From positions 17,006,001 through 17,070,000 of the forward strand of contig OY754469.1 in assembly GCA_963575645.1 (NCBI GenBank): 64,000 bases of DNA, written 5' to 3'. This document shows positions 36,545 to 49,330 of this stretch, piece by piece. Position 1 is the stretch's first letter. Every line of letters begins with the position of its first letter. The translations under genes and the position numbers were made by a program. Under the pieces are notes generated by a model. That model had not been told where the DNA came from. It saw nothing but the letters and a program-made list of their open reading frames with translations, and made no database searches. The stretch is from Xanthostigma xanthostigma (Eukaryota > Arthropoda > Insecta > Raphidioptera > Raphidiidae).

Positions 36545-37000
36545 GAACCTATAGGCTGTGTGCATGAAGCCTACTAGCGCCGCTAGTGGGTAATAGGGAA
36601 TTATTGAACTCACTTTTAATGAAAATCGCGACATGTTTCTAAGGTGATAAGTCAAAAACTTTAGTTGGCCATGATGTGTAAAAAAATGTAATAAGAACAC
36701 ATGTTAATTTGTTTACACTGACAGTGGAACGTCAAATTAGGGCGCCAATGGTCTTTATTTTACTTAAATCGCCATCAGCGCAACAGCCCGGAACATAACA
36801 AGCATTTCCAGATCGTTTAGTTTTCCTATGTTATCTTTATAATTAAAAAACTTCATAAAATTGTAACTATTTTCACTTTTAATAAACATTGCTCACTGAC
36901 ATGCGGAAAAAATGAGGATGAAGTTTCCTCTAGTGCTCACCACAAACGCTCGCATCGAAAAATTTATAACTCCGCCTCTCTGCACATAGTCCATACCTAT
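36545..37000 (+). repeat. Dispersed repeat family Y, copy 2
   Basis: Same orientation as 1-495 and clearly similar over the full length, e.g. CGCCGCTAGTGGGTAATAG and CCACAAACGCTCGCATCGAA. Complete by comparison, no nested insertion. Confidence 0.8.
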
Positions 37001-37572
37001 TAGAATGATAAATTATTAATCACTAACGATCTTAGTTATCGAGTGTCTATAGTTAACGATCTGATAATCGTTTCTGGAACAGTTTGTATAGTTTACCAAT
37101 CACCGCATTCATATCTTGAAACCGGACTTTACTGTTTGTAACGAGCTCTCCTCCTCAAGTAATGAGGGGTTATTCAGGGGGCGCAAAAGGGGCGATGCAT
37201 CAAAAGAGAAGATAAAGAGTTGGCAAATAAGTACGCATGACATATACCTTCCCACTGACAAGTTTAGAACATAAAATGTCTTCTTCGGCTTGCTTCGTCA
37301 GTACGTCACACATTTGGAGAGTTGATGTCATCCTCTCATATTATGCCTACTTGTCATGAAACGTACGAACGTTGAAAGATGGCGCTGTTGCGAATCGTCC
37401 GTTAAAATGAAATTTGTTCGTTATTTTAAATTTTAAATACGTGTTACCTTCTGATAATAATTGGATATTATCCGCAAACGATAACATGTAAGTTCTTTTC
37501 TTTTATAAATATGTATTTATTTATTTTTAAGATTGTGTAAAGTTCTCCATGTTATGTTCACGTCCAATAATC
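37001..37572. other. Spacer between repeats
   Basis: No coding exon, no clear repeat. Contains a locally GC-richer part (37140-37400) without recognisable motif. Confidence 0.4.
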
Positions 37573-37632
37573 AATATCAATCTATTTTTTTACGGGAATG
37601 TGGACAAAATTACATAAGTTACACTATTGTGT

Positions 37633-37678
37633 AATTGCTACGTTTCGTATATTTTATTTTATACTTCCTCAGGCAACT
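37633..37678 (-). ncRNA. Hammerhead-like motif D-left (best copy)
   Basis: On the minus strand: helix I AGTTGC with GCAATT (six pairs, one G-T), core CTGAGGA (full CUGANGA match), extra A, helix II GTATA with TATAC around an 8-base loop, GAAAC and GTA. All three hammerhead parts fit except the extra A after the core. Confidence 0.65.
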
Positions 37679-37854
37679 GAAATAATTACATTAACATAAA
37701 ATGAGAACAACAAAATATTGCAAAAGTTCATAACAGTTTTTTTTTCAGAATGACACACAGTTAACCTGTGAAGGTAATATTTGAAAAAAAGCTTATTATG
37801 AACTTTTGCAATATTTTGTTGTTCTAATACTTATTATGTTATTGTAATTATTTC

Positions 37855-37900
37855 AGTTGCCTGAGGAAGTATAAAATAAAATATATGAAACATAGCAATT
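37855..37900 (+). ncRNA. Hammerhead-like motif D-right, decayed
   Basis: Same layout as D-left with the core CTGAGGA and the AGTTGC/GCAATT helix I, but ACGT has become ACAT and the last helix II base changed to T, as expected of CpG decay. Confidence 0.5.
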
Positions 37901-37957
37901 ACCAATTAGTTTAACTTGTGTAATTTTGTCCACATTTCTGTAAAAAAGATTGATATT

Positions 37958-40900
37958 ATTTTAATTATTTGCAATTTTTTATTCTTTATTGTAAATTTAT
38001 AAAACACTTTTTATTTTCTTACACTTAATTTTATAACGATTCTTTGATATTTCACACAACAAAGTAGCTTCTTCAGACAAACACTTAAACGTAACCTGGT
38101 GGAGGCGCGGAGGTACTGAGTTGTGTGAAACAACAAATTGTAAAAAAGGTTCTTAGATGTAATTAAAATAAAACGTTGTGCTTTATCAAATTTTAAATGT
38201 ATAATATTAATTTACATCAAGCAACGACCGTATATTGAATTTGTTTGGTCGTTAGTTTTCAAATGATTTATAAAAATAATAAAAAATGTGGAAACCGGTT
38301 GATATGTAGGCCAACTCAAAAACTTCCCGCAATGTGTTAAATACGCAACATTAACTTGATACGGTGTTTATAACACTTTAAAGAAGGTGAAAAAAAACGT
38401 GAAAACATTTTAACTTTTGTTCATTGAATAACCTTGAAATTGCTTGAGAGATTGACTCCAAAATCTAATCAGAACGAAGTCTCAGTAAACTCTCTAGAAA
38501 AAAAAATTGTTTACAAATACACACATACGGACGTTCATCCAAAAATACTCAGAATAGCTTCCTAGGACCCCAAAACGTCGAGATCTGTTGAAAATCAAAT
38601 CAAAACCAATAACTTCTCATTTTTAAAAATTTTCCATAGCGGGATGTTAAAAATAAAATAGATAGCGCTTTTCTTTTTTAAAAACGTTTTTTAAAACACG
38701 AACAAATAAAACGGTATTTTTACATGGTTACGAACAGTGTGTAAACAGTCGCATTACGAGTCGTACGTGGAAAAAGTTCCTTTTCGAGACGGGTTTATCT
38801 TTCTCTCACTTTTTATACCCGTTGTCACTTTTATCGCATATCCGTTTACATGTCCTCGTAAAAAATATCGTGCGTGGCAAGTGTGAGAAGCTGCCTCCTT
38901 TTTTAAACATGTGCGATGCTTTTGAATATCGCATTTGTTTTAAAAAAGGTACTTTCTCACACTCGTTACGTAATATACCTACTATAAACTATAATTAATG
39001 TCGTACTGAAAGTTTTTTTTTTTTTAAGTTTATGTAAATAATCTATACACGGTTTATATATTTTTTATAGTTAATATTCAATATACCATATTTTTTCATT
39101 AAATGCGACCACATTTTTTAATGAAAAAATATGGTATAATCGTTGCTAACTAGAAAAACATTTTTTTTTTTAATTCTAAATTAATACCGTAGATCTCTTT
39201 TATATACTTTAATACATTTTTTATCAAAATATTGTTTTTTACCATGCCAGATTCAATTTTTAAGCGCCGTGACAGCGTTTTTTCATAAACAAATCAGCTT
39301 TTACAAGGGCCGTGTCAAAACACCACCTTAATTTTTTTCTGAAAGAAGGTTTGACATCTATTTTCTGCATAAAAATTGGTCTGTCAGCGAAAAAATGTTT
39401 TTTACTATGACAGACTTCATAAAAAAAAAATTATAACAAATGAAGTCTTACAAATTTATTAACAAAAATTGTCAGCCAGACAAGTTGTATTAGATAGAAC
39501 TTAGAAGAAATCTTAAACTTTATTTAAAAAAAAATTCAAGAAGGTGTTATGAAATGTATTTTCATAAAAAAAATAATTTATAACAAATGAAGTCTGACAA
39601 ATTTATTAACAAAAATTGTCAGCCAAACCAATTTTTTCAAAAATGGTACATAATTTTCTACAAATTGTATAAATTTTAAGCAGGTGTTTTAAAATTTAAA
39701 AAATCATAAAAAATAACAATTAACAAATTTTTACTAGTTTGGCGAGCGTAACATGTTTCTTACATGTTTTTCAGCCATTTTCACTTTATAATTTTGAGGT
39801 GTTCGTATAGGGGTAACTTTTTCTGTCATGGGAGCTTGGACTATAGGCAGCGTTTTCGATGGAAGCTCCCAGTCGGCTTGATTTTTTCCGACATATTCAA
39901 CAATCATCGTCATATTTCAACCAAATTACACAAAACACATAAACCTTTCTCTTGAATTACTCCGTCCAGTGGTGAAAACCGTATCAAAAATCCGTTCGGT
40001 AGTTTTTGGTTTATCGCGTTCAGACAAACAGGCAGACGCGACGGGTGGACTTCGTTTTATAATATTATGTAGTGATAAAATCTTCAGCTTTGCAAAGAAT
40101 TGGCCGTAAATCCGGTTTTTACAAATTTAAATTTCCAATAAAAGAAGCACATATTTTCTTGTATAATAGGTCATATGCATGAAACTCCAAATTGGTTTAA
40201 ATTTTTATTTCGAAATATATTTTAGTTCCTAATCATATCGTAATGGTTATTTTATTAATCTAATCAATGAAAAAAATACAAATAATAAAAAAGAAATGTA
40301 GAAAATACGCGCTATTTTCGAATTTTCAAAACACAGCGTGACGTCAGAGTATATATCAATTCCATGACGACTGTGTCGTCTCACAGTAAGATTATGTCAG
40401 TATTTAGAGAAAACAACAAATAAACTTCATTTAGAACATTGCCAATTTGACATCAAGATTGACATGCATCATATATCATGACGTCACATAAGCCTGCTAA
40501 CATGGCCGATTGTTTAAACTGTCTATTTTTGAATGTGAAATTTAATATTTTTTTTCTTATGATAATATTACATTTTTAAATGATTATCAATTTTTTCCCG
40601 TATTATGTTTGACTAAATAATCTATTAAAAATTTAAAAAAAATACATGCATATGACCTATTGGAGAGAAAACTTAAATTATTTCTATGTTTTTGCTTTTA
40701 TGTAAAAGGGAAACATTTTGATGGAAGGTCCGTTTTTACAGATTTTTCATCATGATAATTCGGTATGGATTATTTAATCTGCTATTGCAGACTATACTTT
40801 TTCTACTTTTGTGCTGTAATTTTACAAATTCAGAATATCAGTGAGTATTTATAATCAATGTGAAATTTTAAGGAAGACCCCCGTGGTACAGAATCAATGT

Positions 40901-41145
40901 TAAAGCAATATATATTGATGTTTATAATCGCTTTTAATATACTAATTGATGTTTATAATTGCTTTTAATATACTAACGTATCGATACTCTTATAATATTA
41001 AATGCAATTTTAAATATTAGTATTACTTTATCATTGATCTTTTGCCAACAAAGGTCGTTCTTTAAATTTCGCACTATAATCATTGTAAGAATAATAATTT
41101 TAGTTCTTCAGAGTCAATTTGACTATCATTTGTTGTCAATATCAG
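37958..41145. other. Intergenic spacer with local repeats
   Basis: No gene seen. AAAATATGGTATA and its complement form a hairpin at 39090-39136. A direct repeat of about 55 bases (ATAACAAATGAAGTCT to AAAATTGTCAGCC) occurs at 39433 and 39578. At 40005-40075 there is a tail-like piece (CGCGTTCAGACAAACAGGC, TTTTATAATATTATGTAG) of the repeat type at 32732. Confidence 0.5.
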
Positions 41146-42206
41146 CAGGGCCGTAACTATAGGCAGAGGTAACAGGGGCACGTGCTCAGAGGCCAAACGG
41201 AAAATGTTCCAGAAAGATCCCAGAAAGATCGAAAAAATTTGTATTATATTAAAAAACTGCACGCCTTTTAATAACTTTTTGGGTACCTGTCTAAAAATAG
41301 TAGATCACCCATGATGCGTTTGAGTAACATAATAGCTTAAAAAAGTTAATAGTAAAAAAAACATATTTGAAAACAAGCCTTTGTTTAAATGCTCTAAAAA
41401 GAAGAAAATAAACTTTAAATTGAATGAAATCCAACCGTTCGTTACATTATACAATTTATATGATATAAAAGCTTGTCGCGAAACTTTTTTGTGTAAATAA
41501 ACAAAAGTAAACTATGTAACTTGATCTTGACACAAGTAATTCTACGAAAAAATGTATGTATTTCATAAAATATATTTATTACAGAGGAAAATCTTGCGAC
41601 AAGCTTATATAAATTATATTCAAAGTTTATTTTATTCTTGTTTGAGCATTTAAATAAAAGCTTGTTTTTAAAAATGTTTTTTTACTATTAATTTTATTTT
41701 TAAGTTTTTAGAGTGCTTTATTAAAAGTGCAATTTGCATCCGGACGAAAGCGAGACCAGTCAGTTAGTTATTATAATATAGTATTGTCATCGGAACTACA
41801 TACGTATGCAAAATTTCAACTCAATCGGATAACAGAAAGTAGTTAAAAGTGCAATTTGCACCCGGACGAAACCGGGACCGGTCAGTTAGTTATTATAATA
41901 TAGTATTGTCATCGGAACTACATACGTATGCAAAATTTCAGCTCAATCGGAAACCAGGAAGTAGGTCAAATCTAACTTGTAAAATTTGATTTTTAGACAG
42001 ACAGACAGATACCGGAACAGGTGAAACTAAAAATACACGTAAATTTAAAAATATCTCTCTCCAAAATTTATTTTTCTGATTGTACTACTGGTTAAAACTA
42101 TTATTTTGGGGAAATAAGTAGCTTCATTTAATTCATAAAATTTATTGTAGGGGGGCCCAGTGATGAGGTCTTGCCCAGAGCTTCAAAAAATTTAGTAACG
42201 GCCCTG
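41146..42206. mobile_element. hAT-type element, 1.06 kb
   Basis: Ends CAGGGCCGTAACTATAG and TTTAGTAACGGCCCTG. Flanks AATATCAG (41138-41145) and AATATCAA (42207-42214) match in seven of eight positions, so the duplication is old or slightly mutated. The interior has no transposase; it contains a tandem duplication. Confidence 0.8.
41726..41966 (+). repeat. Two-unit tandem repeat, about 120 bp period
   Basis: GTGCAATTTGCATCCGGACG and GTGCAATTTGCACCCGGACG start two near-identical units including CATCGGAACTACATACGTAT. It is followed by CAGACAGACAGA. The unit looks like the tail of another retroelement captured in the hAT. Confidence 0.8.
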
Positions 42207-43360
42207 AATATCAAAATCAATAAATAAAATGACAACCTGTCTGCAAATTATTGTTCGGCTTTAATGAAATTCAGACGTCTACATATAGTTTCTAGGATAC
42301 TTAACTCGTTATATCAATTTAGAAATTTCCACAATTTTTGTCGGTCCGTCTGCTTGATAGCGTTTACGAAGCTGAGCAGCAGACAAAAAACCGAACGGTC
42401 GAAATAGCAGTTTGATGTATCTCGCATGTAAATGCAGTTATTATATGTTACGAGTTGAGCGAGTTTAACAATCACACGTACAAGATACATATTACAATTT
42501 TTGCACGTACCTCCAATAACATAGCTGATTTTTACATCATAATAAGCATATTTGTAACATTCAACAGTTCACGTTCCGCCATATTGGTATTTGTGAGTAC
42601 TTGTCAACATCTACTCTGCTCTCTACTGCTCTTTATGGAATTAAATGACAACTGACAGAGATATCACTATTGCATTGGTAAAATCGCATTACTTTCGTTT
42701 TACTTTATGTACTAGTGCGAAAACTAGTCATTTTATAACCGTTATACGGGCATGAAAAGCAACTATTTTATAGTGGGTCGTGCAAAAAAGTATAATATTT
42801 TTTTTTGAATAGCTTCCTGCATTAATTTATAGCAACTCTTTAATTTTATAAATTCTTGGAACTTATTATCAAACTAAATAAGGCGCTTTACTTTACGCTA
42901 TTCGCGCCTAAAAAGATAAAGTGATATTTCGTAATTTATTTGCTTATATTAAATAATTATATATAGAATACAGTAGAATGTAGAACATAGTATTGTCTCT
43001 TTAATCTGCTGCTCGATTATCCGACAAACTTTGTACTCCGCCGTTTTCTTAATTAGTTGAAGACGGATGATCTGATGCTTTTTGGAACACCACTTCCAAC
43101 TTTTCACGAACATTGCAAAACATAAATATATGCATCTATTTCTCAATAAAATATATCTAGTTCTTTCCTTTTGTCAAATATACACTCTAATCCGTCACTT
43201 CTACTAATTCGACAATAGCTTGACTATCAGAGTACTGTACTAAATATATTTCAGTTAAGATATCCTAGAATGATTGTAATTCAATATCAACGATGTTAGA
43301 AAACAATCAGTTTAATTTACTGCTGTATACAAAACATAATTGAGAAATGTACTGTTTTAG
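42207..43360. other. Region 5' of the first recognised chloride-channel exon
   Basis: The channel gene must continue upstream, but I find no signal peptide or N-terminal exon here by eye. Short frames are unconvincing. Confidence 0.4.
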
Positions 43361-46300
43361 AGTGAGCTTAACATTCAATGATCTTCTTCCGGAAGATCCT
43401 AAGCTTTACGATAAAATGCGACCTCCAAAAAAGGAAGGTCAACCAACTACAGTGTATTTCCATGTAACCGTTATGGGCTTAGATTCTATTGATGAAACTT
43501 CAATGGTACCTACATAAATTATTGTTATTTAATTAATACTTCCATTTCATATTTTTAAGATCGATAGTGATTTATGGCATCATTGTAGACTTATGCTGCG
43601 GATATATTTTTTGCACAAACATGGAAAGATCATAGACTCCGACTTCCAGAAAATATGACATCGGAATACAGGTTTGATTTATAATAATGTTATTAATCTT
43701 TATTCCATAAAAAAATAGTGTAGGCCTCTCGTTAACGACAACGGATAACGGCCCGATTTTTATGACGGGCGGTGGGCCGACGCGCAGTGTTCAATAGGTT
43801 AGTGCAGGTGTTTGTTAACGCAACGGGCATGTAATCGTTGCAACAAAACTCACCAGATACCCGCACGTCGCCCCTCGGCGCGACGGTGGTCGGTCCGATG
43901 CAGTGGACCACGTAATTTCATAGAAGTCTGTTGACGACGACAGATGTGCGCGCACGTTTTTACCTATACCTACCTACCTACCTTGTGCTGCTCATTGTGA
44001 ATATGGAGTTTAAAATTGATATTGATATGGATTTATTAATTAGCCTTGTTCATAATAGGCTAGTGTTGGGACAAGACCAGGGCTGCCAGATTTCTCTCCT
44101 CAGAAATCCGTCGGTAAGGCGAAAAGTGGTGGGGGAAGTGGTCTGAAAAATCCGTTTCCATCCGTTCGCCCGGTTCACCCATTAATGCAATGAGTGTGAG
44201 AGAGATAGAGAGTAAAGTGAAGTATGCGGTACCATAAACGACACATCGACGTGTTTCCACCATGGACATAGGTATTCCTTTGTCCATGGTTTCCACCTTC
44301 ATTATGGCTTTATTATTAACATTATTAAATGAATTTCGTATAAGACGTTGAATTTACTTTTATTTACAAACAGACTTTAAATTGGATAGAAATGATTCAT
44401 TTTTTCACATCCAATGAATCGATTATTTAGTAGATTTTTCACATTTTTATGAAATAAAAATATTATATTGACTGTTAGAATGTTGCGATAGTAACAAACG
44501 CGGCAGTACAATCAGTTAAATCATCAATGTGTTCCGTAAATCCGTGTAACTCGAAACACTTCTTGACTCCAGTTGTGTGAAAAAAACGCATCAGACAAAG
44601 ATAGCGAGTCGATATTCATCGATATAGGTGTGTGTTTCGCGAACACATTGTTTCATACACTCTCTTATCTTTTTCTACCCAAATAGAGAGAGGAGTAGGA
44701 CAGAGGTAGTGAAAGAAACGTGCTCAGATATGCTCGAATGTGCTAAAAATACCCGAATGTCCCCAAATTATCGATTATCGAGTGAAGTTTGAATTTATAT
44801 GTAGTAAAAAAGGTAAAAAATTCGGAAAAGTTAGAAAATCCGTTAAATCCGTTCAGATATATGAAATCCGTTCCATTATCCGTTCAAATTTATTTCTACT
44901 CGAAAAATCCGTTTGGAACGGAAAAATCCGTTCATCTGGCAGCCCTGGACAAGACTTTAGAAAATTACTAAAATAAACAAACAAGACATAACGTACTTGC
45001 ACTTCTTCGTCCTTCAAGTATAGAACTGATATCGATAACAACGGACGCGCTCACGTATATTAGCGGATCGTGTACAAAGGTAACCGTTTCGCGTCGGCCC
45101 GTTACCCGTTGTCTAAAACGGTCGTTAACAAGAGCCTACGGTATAAAATGTGTCAACAAATATAAAATTCATATGAGGCAAAATTTAAATATTAAAAAAA
45201 ATTTTAAATCAGTTTGTTTAGCAGTCTTTTAGGCCTAGCACACATGAAGAGCGTTCAACGCGCGTTGGCCCAACGCGCGTTTATAATTTCTATACAATTG
45301 TGTATAACTGTTTATATGATAACGCGCGTTGGCGGCGCGTTGAACACGCGTTATCATATAAACAGTTATACACAATTGTATAGAAATTGTAAACGCGTGT
45401 TGAACGCTCTTCATGTGTGCTAGGCCTTAATATTGCTTTTAAATGTTAGATTAAATTGGCACTTCAATTAAAAATAAATAATAATCCTCATTAACCCTTT
45501 TGTTATAAAATAAGTACCTACAATAATACATTACACTTTTGTATATTGTTACATGTTGTTTTTTTATGTACCTACATTGTTTTATTGCATTTTTTATTTG
45601 TTAGAGTAATTTTCTTGTTACATTCTCAAGAATAGATATTTTTATATCATGCATGGAGAGCTTATATCAGTGGCGTACACATTTTTTCCGTTTTTCCCCA
45701 AATGAGCGTTATTTCAATATTTCAAAATTCTTGTATGATGCAAGAGAAATAAAATTTTAAATATTTTAAGTAACTTTTTTATCAAAACTCAAAAATAAGG
45801 GAGAAACAACCGTTCAAAATTTAATTAAATTTATTAAATGTTATTTAATTAATTCAAAAGCCCAGTTAACACACGCGAAGAAATAATAGCACGAATCGGA
45901 AATGCATCCCTAATAATTCGCGAAGGCCTTTATCGCTACTACAAGCATGTACAGAAGCATGGCTACAAAGATGCGTGCGTCGCGACGCACGCATCTTTGT
46001 GTCCAAAAAAGCGGGGATAACTTCGAACAATTTCTGTGAATACTTGATAATGACATAACATATTTTCATAGTGACATAACATAACGCCAGGACCCGGCCA
46101 GGGCTGACCTCAAAATTGGATAGAATTTAATAAAACTTTGAAAGCCCCCTTCTCTCTCATTTTTGAATTTTGATAAAAAAGTTGTACTCGAATTATTTTT
46201 TCGTCTATTTGATTTCTGCACGCTGTTAAAAAAAATCAACTTAAGAATCACCTGTATTAGAAACATATTATTATTTCCTGGTTAACCGCGGTAAACTTTG

Positions 46301-49294
46301 TTGAGATATAATTTAAATATGGCTATTTTAAATTAAAGTCCAAAAACACGACGCAGAAAAATAGGAAATGTTTAAGACAGAAATACTTATCTATGCAAAA
46401 AGTTTTCAAATGTGCTTAAAGAGCATTTAATTAAATTTTGTGTAAATATTCTTTATTAAAAGCCCGACGAAAATTATTTTGTTTCCAGTAAACAGGGATT
46501 TTGTAATATGTATGCATCCGCTCGCGTAAGCTTTTAATTATAGTGTTATTATCTGTACGATGCTCTCTTTCTACCGGGTACAGATTATTGTGTACCTACT
46601 ATACGAAGAACTTTGGAAAGAAACACTAGTAGACATTTATTAATATTCATATAAAACAGTATCAATTTTATAAAAGGATAGGCATTTCAAACTAATTAAT
46701 AAAATAATTGAATTTCGATATTCAACTTTGAAATTACTTTATTGATTATGTAATTGCCAATATTAAGTGGAAGTTTATTTAAATTGATGTTGCAAACGAT
46801 GTACAATTATTAAAAAATTCAAATCTTCTTGGTTTCCGGGCTTGTATGCCGTGGTCCATTAGTATTTCTACCTGAAGTTTCGTCTACAACTGCGCGGGTA
46901 GACATTATCAAAGGCGATGTGGTAGCGGGCGAAGTGTCTTTCTAGGCTGCTCACAGGTAAGTGTGTCGACAACCTTTATCTTTGCGGTTGAAATTATTTA
47001 TGTGTTTCAACCGCAAAGATGAAGGTTGTCGACACACTTACCTGTGAGCAGTCTAGAAGGACACTTCGCCCGCTACCACATCGCCTTTGATAATGTCTAC
47101 CCGCGCAGTTGTAGACGAAACGTCAGGTAGAAATACCAATGGACTACGGCATACAAGCCCGGAAACGAAGAAGATTTGGATCAATACCGGCCGTGAAAGT
47201 CTACACACTTGGATAAAGTCTAAAAATATGCTTTTTATGTTATTCAAAAGATTACATTAAATTCGCTGTAATCTGAAAACATAAATTATTAATCAGTTGC
47301 TTATAGTCTATCCTGAAATAGTGTAGTGCAGGGATGACCAATTAGTTTCATTGCGGGTTCGTTTAAAAAAAAATATACATCTCTCGCAGTCCGTTTGGGA
47401 GATGATGTCTATAGCAACCAAGATTTATAATATCAATTAAAAAATAAAACGAAATAACTCTGAATATTTTTTTATTGGATACCTTTAATTAAAAAATCAT
47501 CCGTCCGTCGCCGCGTGACTATCCGATGAGCGGCAGAGACAAGACAAAGCGCAGGATAAACTGGATTACTACAAATTTTTATATTGATATTCTTAGATTC
47601 TTCTGGGTCCGCACAAAAATAGGTTGGCGGTACGGATTCGGACCGTGGTCCGCCGTTTGGTGACCCCTGGTGTAGTGTAATAAATTATTTTGGTTTGAAG
47701 TTTTTCGACACATTTCAGTAGTACCATCGTGCATCCTTCCTTTAAACATTTCTGAATTAAGGTAAATACCTATAACAGCCAAAAATAACATCCTTATAAT
47801 TATAATCAAAAGACTACCCGCTCAGAACAGTCTTAAAGTTTATTGGTTATTAAATCTGTACTCGAATTTGGGAATGACATAAAAGAAGGCTAGGTACCTA
47901 CTCTATGGTGTCACTGGAATATGTCAAAAACACAACAACCGTCAATATTTTTTATTACTGTACACTATTTCAGTATAAATTATAATTCAAATTGATCGTC
48001 TTTCAGAAGAAAATAAGAAGAACCTCCCTTGATAATAAGACATAGCTTTATATACACAAAGTTTGCTGTTTCAAACTTCAAAAATACTGCAAAAATAATT
48101 TGTTGACGCTCACGTTAAAAGAAAAGCAATGTATTTTGGAAGTAAAATAGTGAAAAATGTTTCTTTTAGATTACTCGAGGTCGATTGGTTAAAAAATATG
48201 TGGAGACCTGATTCGTTTTTCAAAAATGCTAAATCGGTTACTTTTCAAACAATGACAATACCGAATCATTATTTATGGTTGTACAAGGATAAAACTATTC
48301 AATACATGGTTAAGTAAGTATTTCCAGTCCTAGATACCCATAAGTAAGTTTAAACCTTGTGCATATTTTTTACTGATAGTTAATTTTAGGCTTACGCTGA
48401 GACTTTCATGTGCTATGAATTTTTTGATATATCCACACGATACTCAAGAATGTAAATTGCAAATGGAGAGCTGTAAGTTTATTCAACTTTCTTAGATCAT
48501 TCAGATTTGAGAATTTTTAGTTAAAAGTTTATATATTTCAGTGTCACACACCACAGATGATATGATTTTTCAGTGGGATCCTGAAGTGCCGTTAGTTGTT
48601 GATGAAAATATTGAATTACCTCAATTACAGCTGGTTAAAAATTATACTGCTGATTGTACGCAAGTTTATTCGACAGGTTGGTGTTTTAGATTTGCTTGAG
48701 AGATACTATAACTTTTTTGAAAAAAAATTAGCATTTCGTTCCTCATATAAAGATATAGGGGTGGGAGGGATCATAGTGGGGTACTTAGCTACCTACCTAC
48801 CTACCTATGCCCCCCTCTCTATCTAAAAAATGAGAAACGTCACCGCGTGAAGATTCGCCCTTAAGCTTGATTTTCTTCTTATACGAAATGGAGTATCTAC
48901 TTAGAAAACTGTCTGCCAGTCAAAATCCTTATAGTCCCCGTTATGATTTATTTACATTACCTTTACCTCACTCCTCTCAATTTCAAAAATCCTTTTCATA
49001 TGTAGCCCCAAAACTTTTAAATGACATGTCCCAATCACCTGACTTGGCAGATATAACAAACAAAATTTTGAATCTGAAACCAGCCAAACTAAAAATACTA
49101 ATAAAACAATTTGTTTATAAAAGGCAACTAAATACCAACAATTTTCGTGCCTGTGTGTTAACCAACTAGATTTAATTTTTCTTCTTTTTGTAAATATGAT
49201 TTTATAAAGTTTTATGTACAGGGGCAGGAGGAAGATCAAACTCTAGTTTGATCCTGTCCCTATTGCCTAAATTTGTACATTTAGAGCATTAAAC

Positions 49295-49330
<36 letters not shown>

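Larger units (their letters stand above)
37573..37957. mobile_element. Fold-back element D with two hammerhead-like motifs
   Basis: AATGTGGACAAAATTACATA at the left and its complement at the right; GAACAACAAAATATTGCAAA and its complement close the inner arms around an AT-rich loop. Motifs at 37633-37678 (minus) and 37855-37900 (plus). Confidence 0.82.
46821..47177. mobile_element. Near-perfect fold-back element E with two hammerhead-like motifs
   Basis: Arms of about 170 bases are almost identical inverted copies: TTTCCGGGCTTGTATGCCGT and its complement at 47144-47163, through CTTTGCGGTTGAAA at the centre. Low divergence between the arms suggests youth or gene conversion. Motifs at 46870-46915 (minus) and 47083-47128 (plus). 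Confidence 0.88.

Noticed and set aside
49300-49328. (ATT)n as a plain microsatellite
   Set aside because: It is better explained as the 3' tail of the LINE just upstream.
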